From positions 473,209-537,208 of the forward strand of contig NZ_DF158896.1 in NCBI RefSeq assembly GCF_000307265.1: a stretch of 64,000 nucleotides of DNA, given 5' to 3'. Shown piece after piece: positions 44,204-53,339 of this stretch; the stretch's first letter is position 1, and the number at the start of each line of letters is the position of its first letter. The notes under the pieces are model-generated. The model ran no database searches, had not been told where the DNA came from, and was given only the letters and a program-made list of their open reading frames with translations. This DNA comes from Oscillibacter ruminantium GH1. GTDB taxonomy: Bacteria > Bacillota > Clostridia > Oscillospirales > Oscillospiraceae. Both the position numbers and the translations under genes were made by a program.

Positions 44204-44458
44204 TTGAAGGGAAACATGGAGGAGCGGGCTGTGCAGCTGGCTCAGTACATCATAGAGAACCGCGCGACGGTCCGCGCCGCCGCAGGAAAGTTCGGGATCT
44301 CCAAATCTACGGTACATAAAGATATTACGGAGCGGTTACCCAGAATGAACCCGGCGCTGGCGGCACAGGCAAGACAGGTACTGGATGTGAATAAGCAAGA
44401 GCGCCATATCCGCGGCGGCATCGCTACCAAGGAGAAATACCTGCATGAACACCGGTGA
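44204..44458 (+). CDS. spoIIID: Sporulation regulator SpoIIID
   Basis: 84 aa. HTH segment TVRAAAGKFGISKSTVHKDITERLP followed by NPALAAQARQVLDVNKQERHIRGG, the SpoIIID signature with basic C-terminus. It switches mother-cell transcription between sigma-E and sigma-K. The TTG at 44204 is chosen because it yields the N-terminus MKGNMEER, which aligns with the usual start; an internal ATG at 44216 is the alternative. Located 0.85 kb from sigK, one of its expected targets. Confidence 0.93.
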   Translation: MKGNMEERAVQLAQYIIENRATVRAAAGKFGISKSTVHKDITERLPRMNPALAAQARQVLDVNKQERHIRGGIATKEKYLHEHR

Positions 44459-44514
44459 CGCGAATCGGACAACGCGCATAATATGACACAGTTGAAAAAT
44501 TGGAGGGATATACT

Positions 44515-44751
44515 ATGGCAAACCGTTCCAACCGCCGGCGGACTGAGTCTAACGCCGCACCTGTGGCGGAGATATGCGAGCCTGATGTTCACCGGTGGCC
44601 GCACCCCATTCCGCAGTCCTATGTCCCCGCGCCCACGGAAACCACGCTGCAATACATACATTGTGCGCTCAGTTATCAGAATGAGCTGCTCAGTGAAATC
44701 AAGACGCTGCTGGAAAAGATTGCCGTGGACCATACCGACGAGGAGAATTGA
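44515..44751 (+). CDS. Small hypothetical protein next to spoIIID
   Basis: 78 aa from the ATG 7 bases after GGAGGG; a TTG overlapping that Shine-Dalgarno is rejected. The first 45 residues are polar and Pro/Arg-rich, the last 35 form an amphipathic helix (TTLQYIHCALSYQNELLSEIKTLLEKI). No membrane segment or known domain. Probably in one unit with spoIIID (56-base gap). Confidence 0.6.
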   Translation: MANRSNRRRTESNAAPVAEICEPDVHRWPHPIPQSYVPAPTETTLQYIHCALSYQNELLSEIKTLLEKIAVDHTDEEN

Positions 44752-44796
44752 ACCGGTGAAATGCAGGGAAGAAGACTTACGCGCAAGAGAGGAAAA

Positions 44797-44828
44797 CCCG
44801 CCGTCGCAATGCGACGGCGGGCTTTTTT
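44797..44828. terminator. Terminator between convergent units
   Basis: 11-bp perfect stem CCCGCCGTCGC-AAT-GCGACGGCGGG with TTTTTT, serving the spoIIID unit and probably nrdD from the other side. Confidence 0.92.
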
Positions 44829-44832
44829 GCAA

Positions 44833-47253
44833 TTAAAGTGCGGCGGCGTATTTGGTGATGCTGGGGACGCTGGTGACAAGCTCCACCTGAGAGCCACGGC
44901 GGACCAGCAGGGTGGGGGCCTGCATGATGCGGTATTTACGCACCAGATCCAAATGCTCGCTCACATCCATGATCGTATAGACCAATCCGGCCTTTTCCAG
45001 TTCCGCTTTGGCGGTTTTGCAGTTGGGGCAGGTCTTGGTAGTGAACAAAAATAACTCCTCCACCGCATCCCGCATTGCCTGCGCCGTGGAGTCCGGCTCC
45101 ACAGACGACAAAGGAGAGTTGGTGGACGCGGGCAGCGCCTCGCTGCGGGCGCGGTCGTCGGGTCGGCTGCTTTCCAGATGGGACATGCCCGGATCATAGA
45201 GCTTGCGATCCTTATATTCCTGCGTCTTGCCGTCGTTCCAGTTTTGCACGGGACGGTAATAGCCGGTGATGCGGCTGTATACCTCCGCGTTCTTTCCGCA
45301 TTTGGGGCAGGTGAAGTGTTCCCCGGCAATATATCCGTGCTCCGCGCAGATGGAGTAGGTAGGGGAGAGGGTGTAATAGGGCAGCTTGAAGTTCTCCGCG
45401 ATTTTCCGAACCAAAGCTGCCGCCGACTGCCAGTCCGGCAGCTTTTCGCCCAAAAAGGCGTGGAACACGGTGCCGGAGGTGTAAAGCGTTTGCAGTTCGT
45501 CCTGAATGGACAGCGCGTCGAACAGGTCGGCGGTATAGCCCACCGGCAGGTGGGAGGAATTGGTATAATACGGCGCGTCTCCGGGCTTTGCGGCGGTGGC
45601 GATGCCATCGTACCGTTCCACATCGTGCTTGGCCAGACGATAGGTGGTGGATTCGGCAGGGGTGGCCTCCAGATTGTAAAGATCGCCGTATTGTTCTTGA
45701 TAGTCGCTCAGGCGCTCACGCATGTGGTTGAGCACGTCTTTGGCGAAGGCCTGCGTCTCCGAATGGGTCAGATCCTTGCGCAGCCAGTTGGCGTTCAGCC
45801 CCACCTCGTTCATGCCAATCAGGCCGATGGTGGAGAAGTGATTGTCAAACCCGCCCAGATAATGCCGGGTGTAAGGATACAGTCCGGCCTCCAGCAGCTT
45901 GGTAATCACGGTGCGCTTGGTTTTCAGGGAGCGGGCGGAGATGTCCATCATCCGGTTCAGCCGCTGATAGAAGTCCGCTTCATCTTTGGCAAGATAGGCG
46001 ATGCGGGGCAGATTGACGGTCACAACGCCCACTGAACCGGTGGATTCGCCGGCGCCAAAGTAACCGCCGGACTTTTTGCGCAGTTCCCGCAGATCCAGCC
46101 GCAGGCGGCAGCACATGCTGCGCACATCGGACGGCTCCATGTCGGAATTGATGTAATTGGAGAAGTAGGGCGTACCGTATTTTGCGGTCATTTCAAACAG
46201 GAGCTTGTTGTTCTCTGTTTCGCTCCAGTCAAAGTCCTTGGTAATGGAGTAGGTCGGAATGGGGTATTGGAAGCCCCGGCCGTTGGCGTCGCCCTCGATC
46301 ATGATCTCGATGAACGCCTTGTTCACCATGTCCATTTCCTTTTTGCAGTCCCCGTAGGTAAAATCCATCTCTTTTCCGCCCACGATGGCCTTTTGATCCG
46401 CCAGATCTCTGGGGACCGTCCAATCCAGCGTGATGTTGGAAAAGGGGGCCTGCGTGCCCCAGCGGGACGGCGTGTTCACGCCGTATACAAAGGACTGGAT
46501 GCACTGCTTGACTTCCCTCTGGGAGAGGTTGTCCACCCGCACAAAGGGGGAAAGGTAGGTATCAAAAGAAGAAAATGCCTGTGCGCCGGCCCACTCGTTT
46601 TGCATGATGCCCAGAAAGTTGACCATCTGGTTGCAAAGGGTGGAAAGGTGGCTGGCAGGGGAGGAGGTGATCTTGCCGGGAATCCCGCCAAGTCCCTCGG
46701 AAATCAGCTGCTTGAGGCTCCAACCCGCGCAATACCCCGTCAGCATGGAAAGATCGTGAATATGGATGTCGCCGCTTTTGTGGGCCTCCGCAATTTCGGG
46801 ATCGTAGATTTCGCTGAGCCAATAGTTGGCGGTGATGGCGCCGGAGTTGGAGAGGATCAGGCCGCCCACAGAATAGGTGACGGTGGAATTTTCCTTCACG
46901 CGCCAGTCGTTGATGTGGAGGTAGTTGTTCACCAATTCCTTGTAATCCAGCACGGTGGAGCCCAAATTGCGAATCTTCTCCCGCTGCTTGCGGTAAAGGA
47001 TGTACGCCTTGGCCACATCGCTGTATCCGGTTTTGATCAGAACGTTTTCCACACTGTCCTGAATCTGTTCCACGGAGACTGCGCCGTTTTTGATCTTGTC
47101 CTGATAGTCGGCGGTGACCTTCAGCGCCAGTAGGTCGATGATGTCGGTGTTGTAGGTTTTCTCCATAGCGTCAAACGCCTTGGTGATCGCCACGCTGATT
47201 TTGGACAGGTTGAAGTCCACGACTTTGCCGTCCCGTTTCAAAACTCGATACAT
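44833..47253 (-). CDS. nrdD: Class III ribonucleotide reductase fused to a glutaredoxin-like domain
   Basis: 806 aa; ATG at 47253, longer upstream frame rejected. Residues 1-90 form an ATP-cone (RVLKRDGKVVDFNLSKISVAI), the barrel follows (CAGWSLKQLISEGLGG; CCRLRLDLRELRKKSGGYFGAG; NSSHLPVGYTADLFD), then the zinc/glycyl-radical end with CPKC and SRITGYYRPVQNWNDGKTQEY. After about 35 linker residues an extra C-terminal domain (about 730-806) reads ELFLFTTKTCPNCKTAKAEL and MQAPTLLV, a glutaredoxin/thioredoxin-like fold with CPNC redox cysteines. It reduces ribonucleotides anaerobically; the extra domain may deliver electrons. The activase gene is just upstream. Confidence 0.94.
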   Translation of the reverse strand: MYRVLKRDGKVVDFNLSKISVAITKAFDAMEKTYNTDIIDLLALKVTADYQDKIKNGAVSVEQIQDSVENVLIKTGYSDVAKAYILYRKQREKIRNLGSTVLDYKELVNNYLHINDWRVKENSTVTYSVGGLILSNSGAITANYWLSEIYDPEIAEAHKSGDIHIHDLSMLTGYCAGWSLKQLISEGLGGIPGKITSSPASHLSTLCNQMVNFLGIMQNEWAGAQAFSSFDTYLSPFVRVDNLSQREVKQCIQSFVYGVNTPSRWGTQAPFSNITLDWTVPRDLADQKAIVGGKEMDFTYGDCKKEMDMVNKAFIEIMIEGDANGRGFQYPIPTYSITKDFDWSETENNKLLFEMTAKYGTPYFSNYINSDMEPSDVRSMCCRLRLDLRELRKKSGGYFGAGESTGSVGVVTVNLPRIAYLAKDEADFYQRLNRMMDISARSLKTKRTVITKLLEAGLYPYTRHYLGGFDNHFSTIGLIGMNEVGLNANWLRKDLTHSETQAFAKDVLNHMRERLSDYQEQYGDLYNLEATPAESTTYRLAKHDVERYDGIATAAKPGDAPYYTNSSHLPVGYTADLFDALSIQDELQTLYTSGTVFHAFLGEKLPDWQSAAALVRKIAENFKLPYYTLSPTYSICAEHGYIAGEHFTCPKCGKNAEVYSRITGYYRPVQNWNDGKTQEYKDRKLYDPGMSHLESSRPDDRARSEALPASTNSPLSSVEPDSTAQAMRDAVEELFLFTTKTCPNCKTAKAELEKAGLVYTIMDVSEHLDLVRKYRIMQAPTLLVRRGSQVELVTSVPSITKYAAAL

Positions 47254-47298
47254 GCTGCTCCCACTCTCTCTCCGTACAAAATTTGCCCCTGTACGCCG

Positions 47299-47333
47299 AA
47301 AACGGGAAGAAGAGCAGGGTCTTCTTCCGTTTT
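47299..47333 (-). repeat. Leader hairpin 2 of nrdD
   Basis: AAAACGGGAAGAAG against CTTCTTCCGTTTT (one bulge) in the 5' leader of nrdD. Shares an ACGGAAG word with the hairpin at 47352-47385. Confidence 0.5.
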
Positions 47334-47351
47334 GCAGGTGGACATACAGAT

Positions 47352-47385
47352 AGAACGGAAAGATGCCACAGCATCCTTCCGTTCT
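47352..47385 (-). repeat. Leader hairpin 1 of nrdD
   Basis: AGAACGGAAAGATGC against GCATCCTTCCGTTCT (one G-U) right behind the -10 box, so it forms the very 5' end of the transcript. No T-run; it may be a stabilising or regulatory stem. Confidence 0.55.
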
Positions 47386-47386
47386 T

Positions 47387-47415
47387 ATTCTAGCGGGGCA
47401 ATTTTGAATTGTCAA
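47387..47415 (-). promoter_or_regulatory. Promoter of nrdD
   Basis: TTGACA at 47410-47415, 17-base spacer, TAGAAT at 47387-47392, minus strand. It means nrdD can be expressed independently of the upstream nrdG. Confidence 0.85.
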
Positions 47416-47425
47416 TTAGAAGAAT

Positions 47426-47440
47426 CCCTATATCTTGTGG
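47426..47440. promoter_or_regulatory. NrdR-box-like motif, copy 1
   Basis: CCCTATATCTTGTGG, 10 bases upstream of the -35 box of this nrdD. It matches a motif at 58566-58580 in front of the second nrdD at 13 of 15 positions (CCCTATATNNTGTGG) and resembles the palindromic NrdR box. Confidence 0.5.
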
Positions 47441-47582
47441 GAGAATTCATGGAAAATGTCAATTGCATCCCAGATTTAGTGAACTGTGAAATGCGGTGCA
47501 TTGCCTTGAAAGCACTGGCGGATCAGGAAAAGCCCGCTTTTTATCCGGCAAATCCGGCAGAATAGATCGATTTCTGCCGCGC

Positions 47583-48281
47583 TCAATCCACACCCCGAAG
47601 CGAAACTTCCGCCAAGAACGGACGGATAGACGCGGCAAAGTCCCGCATTTCCTGCGGGGAAAATCCGTGCAGCCCGCTTTGAATCAGACCGCCGGAATCC
47701 ACAAAGTTTTGCAGAAAGTAGCGCTTGGCGCCTTTCAGCCAGCGGGCAATTTCCAGCAGGTCCGCAGTGGTATGAAATTCCCGGACAAGCGTGGTGCGAA
47801 ACTCGTAATCCACCCGTCCCTCCAGCAAGAACGCCGCGCTCTCCCGCACACAGGCGGCGTCAAACCCGGGAATCCCCACGGTGAGCGAATATTTGGGAAG
47901 ACTGTTTTTCACGTCCATTGCCACATAGTCGATATTACCGGAGTCCAAAAGGGCGCGGAGCCGGTCTGGAAAGCAGCCGTTGGTGTCCAGCTTCACCGCA
48001 AAGCCCAGCGCCTTTACGGCGGCGGCAAATTCCCCGATCCCATCCTGAATCAGCGGTTCTCCGCCGGAGAGCACTACCCCGTCTAAAAATCCTTTGCGAG
48101 AGGCAAGAAAATCCAGCACCTCCCGCATCTCGTAATGCTCCCGCTGCTCCGCCGGGGTGGTGACCAGCAGGGCGTTGTGGCAGAACGGACAGCGGAGATT
48201 GCACCCGCCGGTAAAGACCGTGGCGGCCATTTTCCCTGGAAAGTCCACAAGGGCCAGTTTTTGCAGTCCGTTGATGTTCAT
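47583..48281 (-). CDS. nrdG: Anaerobic RNR activating radical SAM protein, NrdG2-like
   Basis: 232 aa. Radical SAM cluster in TGGCNLRCPFCHNALL (Cx3Cx2C), LSGGEPLIQDG SAM-binding strand and LDTNGCFPDRL. The N-terminus NINGLQKLALVDFPGKMAATVF is typical of the longer NrdG2-type activases. It should install the glycyl radical on the RNR encoded downstream. The start overlaps the stop of the membrane protein gene as ATGA. Confidence 0.92.
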   Translation of the reverse strand: MNINGLQKLALVDFPGKMAATVFTGGCNLRCPFCHNALLVTTPAEQREHYEMREVLDFLASRKGFLDGVVLSGGEPLIQDGIGEFAAAVKALGFAVKLDTNGCFPDRLRALLDSGNIDYVAMDVKNSLPKYSLTVGIPGFDAACVRESAAFLLEGRVDYEFRTTLVREFHTTADLLEIARWLKGAKRYFLQNFVDSGGLIQSGLHGFSPQEMRDFAASIRPFLAEVSLRGVD

Positions 48282-49111
48282 CGTTTCGCTTCCTCATAGG
48301 CGTCGCCCCGCAGACGGACGGAAAGGGGCTGCAAAGAGTAGAGAAGCCCCAGAAAGAAGAAGGCGCATCCGCCAAAAAGTGCATTTTCAACAAGGCCCAG
48401 ACCATCTGCCAAAGACGCCGCGCACAGGATAACGGTTCCACCGGACAGAAAGGAAAAGACACGCGGATTGCCGTCTCCAAACGCAAAGGAAGCCAGTTGA
48501 AAAAAAGCCAGCGAGGCAAAGCTCAGGGCCAGAATCTCCAGAGCGTATGCACTCAGTGTCGGATTGGAAGAGCGGGTCCGGTAGACAAGGACCAGACGGA
48601 AAACCATTGCCGCCGGAGCAAGCAGCAGCAGAGCCGGGGGTGCGGTTCTGCGTCCCCGGGAACGCCGCCCTCTGGATGCGGATAGAACATGGGGCAAAAG
48701 GCAGAGTCCGGCAAGGGCTGTCAGGCCGCCGGAAAGCAAAAGCACCGCCGACGGCAGCGCTCCGGCGGGCAGGGGACCGGCAGAATCGGCGAGGACGGAC
48801 AATACCTCCACCGCGCCGGAGAGGATCAGCAGGGCGACCCCGCAGAGCAGAAGGGTCGCGCTTCCCTGTATGGAGAAGATATCCTCAAATGCACGGGGAT
48901 CGGGATGGCGGGACGGCAGACAGCGGGCCAAAAAAAAGAGCGCCGCACCCAGAGCAATCAAAGAAACGGGCAGCAGCCATGTCAGGGGGCTTCCGGGGAC
49001 GAGCAGGCCGGTTTCCGCCGAAAATCCGATGCGCTCCTGCGCCAGCCGCAGGATTAAGGCGGCTGCGCCGCCTACTGCCGTGAAAACCGTGAGAGCCGTG
49101 GTGTTCTTCAT
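48278..49111 (-). CDS. Multi-spanning membrane protein, unrecognised
   Basis: 277 aa; ATG at 49111 after GGAGGCTGATCCAT. Seven or eight hydrophobic helices, with a charged loop near the middle (SASRGRRSRGRRTAPP). No family recognised. Coupled by ATGA to nrdG, which may only reflect shared transcription. Confidence 0.7.
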   Translation of the reverse strand: MKNTTALTVFTAVGGAAALILRLAQERIGFSAETGLLVPGSPLTWLLPVSLIALGAALFFLARCLPSRHPDPRAFEDIFSIQGSATLLLCGVALLILSGAVEVLSVLADSAGPLPAGALPSAVLLLSGGLTALAGLCLLPHVLSASRGRRSRGRRTAPPALLLLAPAAMVFRLVLVYRTRSSNPTLSAYALEILALSFASLAFFQLASFAFGDGNPRVFSFLSGGTVILCAASLADGLGLVENALFGGCAFFFLGLLYSLQPLSVRLRGDAYEEAKR

Positions 49112-49246
49112 ATGGATCAGCCTCCGAAGCCGGAACGCAAAGCGCCCGGCGGGTTTTGCAAATTTGGATTCATTATACTCCGGCCCTGCCGGTTTGTCTA
49201 CTCCGGGGCGCTGCTGGAAAGGCGGCAGCATGAAGAGGCGGCAAAG

Positions 49247-49275
49247 TTGCCTGCTGAAACAATTTATGCTATAAT
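49247..49275 (+). promoter_or_regulatory. SigA-like promoter upstream of spoIID
   Basis: TTGCCT, 17-base spacer, perfect TATAAT, about 170 bases before spoIID in a 332-base gap. A long leader or an undetected small RNA could lie between 49282 and 49443; I see no frame or known RNA there. Confidence 0.55.
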
Positions 49276-49443
49276 CACGTCTGCAACAGGATTTGACGCT
49301 TTTCGCACAGGACTGTTTTTGGACTGTTGCGCATATGCTGGAAAAAAAGGCGCGGTGAGCGCTGACGTAAAAATGTACAGGCTGTCGGACCGCCGCTGTG
49401 CGGAGGTCGCTTTTGACAGTTGCTTTGGGAAAGGAAAAACGGA

Positions 49444-50457
49444 ATGAAACGGTATCTGGGCGTTTCAATTGTCTTGCTGTGTCTGCTCTTTTTGCTGCCG
49501 CTGGCCACGGTGGTGACGCATGTGGTCCGCCGGGAGGCGGCGGAGGAGCCGGCGGCGAAAGAGGAGACAAAGATTGAGCTGTTGCCCCCGGGCGAGACGG
49601 ACGGGTCTTACACCATTCGGGTCCTGAAGGGGGACAAGGTGGAGACGATGACCATGGGCGAATATTTGCAGGGCGTGGTGCGGGCGGAGATGCCCGCCTC
49701 TTTTGAGCAGCAGGCCCTGTGTGCGCAGGCGGTGGCGGCGCGAACGTATACCTTATATAAAATGGCCTCCGGCGGGAACCATGGTGATCTGGCCGATATT
49801 TGCACGGACCACACCTGCTGTCAGGCGTATCTGGACAAAGAGACTGCCACCAAAAACTGGGGAGACAACGCGGAAAATTACGAGGCCAAGGTGGAAAACG
49901 CCGTCTCGCTGACCGATGGGCAGACAATTTTGTACGACGGTGTGCCGGTTCTGGCGGTGTTCCATTCCTCCTCTGCGGGGCAGACGAAAAAATCCGGCGA
50001 GGTGTGGACCAGCGACCTGCCCTATCTGCAAAGCGTCTCCAGTCCGGAGGGGGAGGGCGTTCCCAATTATTACAGCCGCGTGGAGTTTACGTTTGCGGAA
50101 TTTAAAAAGCTGTTCATGGCGGCGTATCCCGAAGCGGATTTGTCTGGACGGGTCAGCGGCTGGTTTGGAGAGCGAAAGGTCAGCGGGGACGGGAATGTGG
50201 ACTCCGTTACCGTGGGCGGCGTCAGCGTCCGGGGGACGCAGATGCGGACCATCTTCTCGCTGCGTTCCACGACCTTTGAAACAGAGATTCAGGATGGAAA
50301 AATTGTCTTTTTCGTCACCGGATACGGCCACGGCGTGGGCATGAGCCAATATGGCGCACAACAGATGGCCAAGGACGGCAGCGGCTGGAAGGACATCATC
50401 ACCCACTATTACACCGGCGTCACTGTGGCGGTGTATATCCCGGAGGCAATGAGCTGA
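49444..50457 (+). CDS. spoIID: Stage II sporulation protein D
   Basis: 337 aa; ATG at 49444. One N-terminal membrane anchor (residues 5-27), then the SpoIID lytic transglycosylase domain: MGEYLQGVVRAEMPASFEQQALCAQAVAARTYTLYK, the zinc-site region CTDHTCCQAY, VFHSSSAGQTKKSGEVW, and the end segment GYGHGVGMSQYGAQQMA. It degrades denuded septal peptidoglycan during engulfment, with SpoIIM and SpoIIP. The catalytic Glu is in RAEMP. Confidence 0.95.
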   Translation: MKRYLGVSIVLLCLLFLLPLATVVTHVVRREAAEEPAAKEETKIELLPPGETDGSYTIRVLKGDKVETMTMGEYLQGVVRAEMPASFEQQALCAQAVAARTYTLYKMASGGNHGDLADICTDHTCCQAYLDKETATKNWGDNAENYEAKVENAVSLTDGQTILYDGVPVLAVFHSSSAGQTKKSGEVWTSDLPYLQSVSSPEGEGVPNYYSRVEFTFAEFKKLFMAAYPEADLSGRVSGWFGERKVSGDGNVDSVTVGGVSVRGTQMRTIFSLRSTTFETEIQDGKIVFFVTGYGHGVGMSQYGAQQMAKDGSGWKDIITHYYTGVTVAVYIPEAMS

Positions 50458-50500
50458 ACGATGGAACACGGCTAAAAGCGGATGTCTTTCCATAAAAGGA

Positions 50501-50542
50501 ATCCCGCCGCCGCCCCTTTTCGGGGCAGCGGCGGGATTTTTT
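50501..50542. terminator. Bidirectional terminator
   Basis: 16-bp GC-rich stem ATCCCGCCGC...GCGGCGGGAT with one unpaired base per arm and TTTTT, between convergent spoIID and the ABC transporter operon. Confidence 0.92.
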
Positions 50543-50558
50543 ACTGCTTTTCGACGGT

Positions 50559-51299
50559 TCAAACACTGCGGAACCGGGAGAGAAAGTCCTTTGTCTCCTG
50601 CTTTTGGGGATTGCCGAAGACCTCACTCGGCGCACCCTCCTCACAGATGACGCCCTGATTCATGTAGACCACATGGCTGCTGACGTCCCGAGCGAAGGCC
50701 ATCTCGTGGGTCACCACCAGCATGGTCATCCCTGCTTGAGCAAGGCTCTGCATGACGGCAAGCACCTCGCCCACCATTTCGGGGTCCAGCGCGGAGGTCG
50801 GCTCGTCGAACAGCAGCACCTCCGGGTCCATGGCCAGCGCCCGTGCAATGGCCACCCGCTGCTTCTGCCCGCCGGAGAGCTGGCGTGGCTTTGCGTTGAT
50901 ATAAGGCCCCATGCCCACGTCATCCAGATATTTCAGCGCCGAGGCACGGGCCTCCTCCTGACTTTTTTTCAGCACCTTCATCTGCCCCACCATGCAGTTT
51001 TTTAAAACCGTCATGTTGCTGAACAGATTAAAGGACTGGAATACCATCCCCACATGGGAACGGTAGGCCGGGGCGTTGACGCCACGATCCGCCACGTTCT
51101 TCCCGTGGTAGAGAATCTCGCCGGAGGTGGGAGTCTCCAGTAGGTTGACGCACCGCAAAAGCGTGGATTTTCCGGAGCCGGAAGCCCCAATGATGCTGGT
51201 CACATCGCCTTTTGCCACGGTGAAGTCAATATCCCGCAGTACCTCGTGGGAGCCGAAGGACTTGCCGAGGTGCCGGATTTCCAAAATCATCTCACCCAT
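50559..51299 (-). CDS. Polar amino-acid ABC transporter ATPase (lysine)
   Basis: 246 aa; ATG at 51299, 8 bases after GGGAGGA, 1 base past the permease stop; a start at 51320 would lie inside the permease. Walker [11 protein letters not shown]-loop FQSFNLF, signature [15 protein letters not shown], Walker [14 protein letters not shown] and the switch His in THEMAFA. Powers uptake with the permease and binding protein. The lysine riboswitch upstream gives the substrate. Confidence 0.93.
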   Translation of the reverse strand: MGEMILEIRHLGKSFGSHEVLRDIDFTVAKGDVTSIIGASGSGKSTLLRCVNLLETPTSGEILYHGKNVADRGVNAPAYRSHVGMVFQSFNLFSNMTVLKNCMVGQMKVLKKSQEEARASALKYLDDVGMGPYINAKPRQLSGGQKQRVAIARALAMDPEVLLFDEPTSALDPEMVGEVLAVMQSLAQAGMTMLVVTHEMAFARDVSSHVVYMNQGVICEEGAPSEVFGNPQKQETKDFLSRFRSV

Positions 51300-51300
51300 C

Positions 51301-52200
51301 TCAGCGTTCCTCCCCGTCATTTTGGCGGTGCTTCCGAAGGTTCCGGCCCGCCCGTTTCTGCTTGGTGTGATACTCTTTGCTGTGCTCGTCGTAATTGCTG
51401 CCCTTGGCCGGGTGGTTGTAGGTTCCGGCGGTCATGGTCAGGGAGTCGGTCTGAACCAGTTCATAGCTGTCAGAGCCATCCATCCGCTTTTCCATCCACC
51501 GCAGCAGGAAGGATGCAATCAGCGTCATGGTGAGATAGCCCGCCATTTCAATGGTGGCAGAGGGAAAGTAGGTGAACGTAGCCCCGGCCACCGCCTTGTG
51601 GGCGGCAAAGAAGTCGGTAAAGCCGATGATGAACATAACGGAAGTGTCTTTGATATTGATGATGAAGTTGTTGCCGATCTGAGGCATAATATTGCGCAGT
51701 GCCTGCGGCAGAATCACGCTCATCATGGTCTGGAAATGGGTCATGCCAATGGCCTTGGCCCCCTCTGTCTGGCCGGGGTCGATGGAGAGAATGCCGCCCC
51801 GGACAGATTCGGCCATGTATGCGCCGGTATTAATGGAAACCACCAGAATGGAGACCGTCCAGATGCTGTCAAACCGGACGGTGTTGTTGGTGAAGTAGGG
51901 CAGGCCGTAGAAAATGAACACCGCCTGCAAAATCATGGGCGTGCCCCGGAAAACCTCGATGTAAATCCGCAGAACCACCCGGATCACAGCCAGAAAGAAC
52001 CGCTTTGCGGGAGGGTCGGTTTTGACGTGGGGAATGGTCTGCAATATGCCGCAGGCAAGGCCGATGGCGCAGCCGATCAGGGTCGCGACGACTGCCAGCG
52101 TCAGCGTGCGGCCCATGCCGCTGAGGTAATTGACAACGCCGTATTTGGCCCAGAGGCCCGCAATGTCCTCGGCCAGCTGTGGAAATCTTGACCAGTCCAT
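51301..52200 (-). CDS. Polar amino-acid ABC transporter permease (lysine)
   Basis: 299 aa with five to six helices. The EAA coupling loop is [31 protein letters not shown]. The first 30 residues and a 50-residue polar, basic C-terminal tail (from about 250, [21 protein letters not shown]) extend beyond the usual 220 aa permease. Confidence 0.92.
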   Translation of the reverse strand: MDWSRFPQLAEDIAGLWAKYGVVNYLSGMGRTLTLAVVATLIGCAIGLACGILQTIPHVKTDPPAKRFFLAVIRVVLRIYIEVFRGTPMILQAVFIFYGLPYFTNNTVRFDSIWTVSILVVSINTGAYMAESVRGGILSIDPGQTEGAKAIGMTHFQTMMSVILPQALRNIMPQIGNNFIINIKDTSVMFIIGFTDFFAAHKAVAGATFTYFPSATIEMAGYLTMTLIASFLLRWMEKRMDGSDSYELVQTDSLTMTAGTYNHPAKGSNYDEHSKEYHTKQKRAGRNLRKHRQNDGEER

Positions 52201-52253
52201 GAAATATTCCTCGTTCCCTCAGATTTTAGTGGATGTGCGCAGGCGGAAATGCC

Positions 52254-53150
52254 TCAGCCGCCGATGGGCTGCACCGCCACGGCCTGCGCCATGAGATCGT
52301 TGAAATCGTCGGCAGTCATGGTGGACAGGACGGAATTCAGCGCGTCCTTCAAAACGGTGTTGCCCTTCATGACGGAGATGCCGATGTTCACGTCCTCGTC
52401 GGAAACTTCAAAATTGTTGTCGGAGCCGGAGAAATCCAGCAGCTTGAAGTCTGGATAGGCCACCAGAGCGCCCTGTGCGGTGGGCATGTCGGTGCATACA
52501 AAGTCCACCGCGCCGGTCTCAAGCGCCATCAGCATGGCGGGAGCGGACTCTGCGGCGGTCTGAATCTGCGCGCCCTCAATCTGGGGCAGGCAGGTGTCGT
52601 ACCAGATGGTGCCAAGCTGAGAGGTAGCACTGCCGCCGCTCAGGTCACTAAGACCCTTGGCGGAGGCAAAAGCGCTGTCGGCCTTCGTGAGGCATATAAT
52701 GGAGGCGTATAGATAGGGTCCCGCGAAATCCACCTGCTGGGCGCGGTCGGCGGTCATGGACTGACCGGCGATAACGGCGTCCACCGTGCCGGACTGGACG
52801 GCGGGAATCAGGGAATCCCAGTCCAGACGGACGATCTCCAGCTGCCAGCCGTTGGCGTCGCACAGCTTTTGAGCCATCATCACATCGTAGCCGTTGGCAT
52901 ATTCATTGGAGTCTTTGATGGGAACGGCCCCGTTGGAATCGTCGGGCTGGGACCAGTTATAGGGTGCGTAGCCGCACTCCATGGCGACAGTCAGAACGCC
53001 ATCCTCCACACCGGAGGCAACGCCCTGAGCGGCGGAGCCGGAAGTGGATGAACCGGCGGCCGAAGACGCAGACCCGGAACCGGAGCCGCCGCAGGCGGCC
53101 AGAGACGCGGTCATGGCCAGAGCCATGGCAAGAGCTAAAAACTTCTTCAT
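52254..53150 (-). CDS. Polar amino-acid ABC transporter substrate-binding lipoprotein (lysine)
   Basis: 298 aa. Signal peptide with lipobox SLAACGGSGS, Ser/Gly-rich spacer, then a type II periplasmic-binding fold: VAMECGYAPYNWSQP, GYDVMMAQKLCDANGWQLEIVRLDWDSLIPAVQSGTVDAVIAGQSMT, and the GTIWYDTCLPQ hinge. First gene of the operon behind the lysine riboswitch, so lysine is the likely ligand. Confidence 0.93.
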   Translation of the reverse strand: MKKFLALAMALAMTASLAACGGSGSGSASSAAGSSTSGSAAQGVASGVEDGVLTVAMECGYAPYNWSQPDDSNGAVPIKDSNEYANGYDVMMAQKLCDANGWQLEIVRLDWDSLIPAVQSGTVDAVIAGQSMTADRAQQVDFAGPYLYASIICLTKADSAFASAKGLSDLSGGSATSQLGTIWYDTCLPQIEGAQIQTAAESAPAMLMALETGAVDFVCTDMPTAQGALVAYPDFKLLDFSGSDNNFEVSDEDVNIGISVMKGNTVLKDALNSVLSTMTADDFNDLMAQAVAVQPIGG

Positions 53151-53226
53151 GAAAACTGCTTCCTTTCTAATCGTATCGGTCAGCGGAGAGGACCGTTTCC
53201 CGCCGGCGCTGTTCCGGCGGAAGACG

Positions 53227-53259
53227 AAAAAAATGAACCGCTTGCGTAAAGCGGTTCAT
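53227..53259 (-). terminator. Terminator of the lysine riboswitch
   Basis: Minus-strand stem ATGAACCGCTT-TACG-CAAGCGGTTCAT (one mismatch) followed by TTTTTTT, between aptamer and the binding-protein gene. Confidence 0.88.
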
Positions 53260-53339
53260 GGAAACAGCGGAAACAACAGAACCCGTACTCCCGGTTCCAT
53301 TGTCATTATCCGTTCTCAGCCATTGATAGCGCTTCACAA

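Noticed and set aside
47254-47415. N-terminal extension of the fused nrdD
   Set aside because: The extra residues lie in the leader with hairpins and promoter; the canonical start MYRVLKRDGK has its own ribosome binding site.
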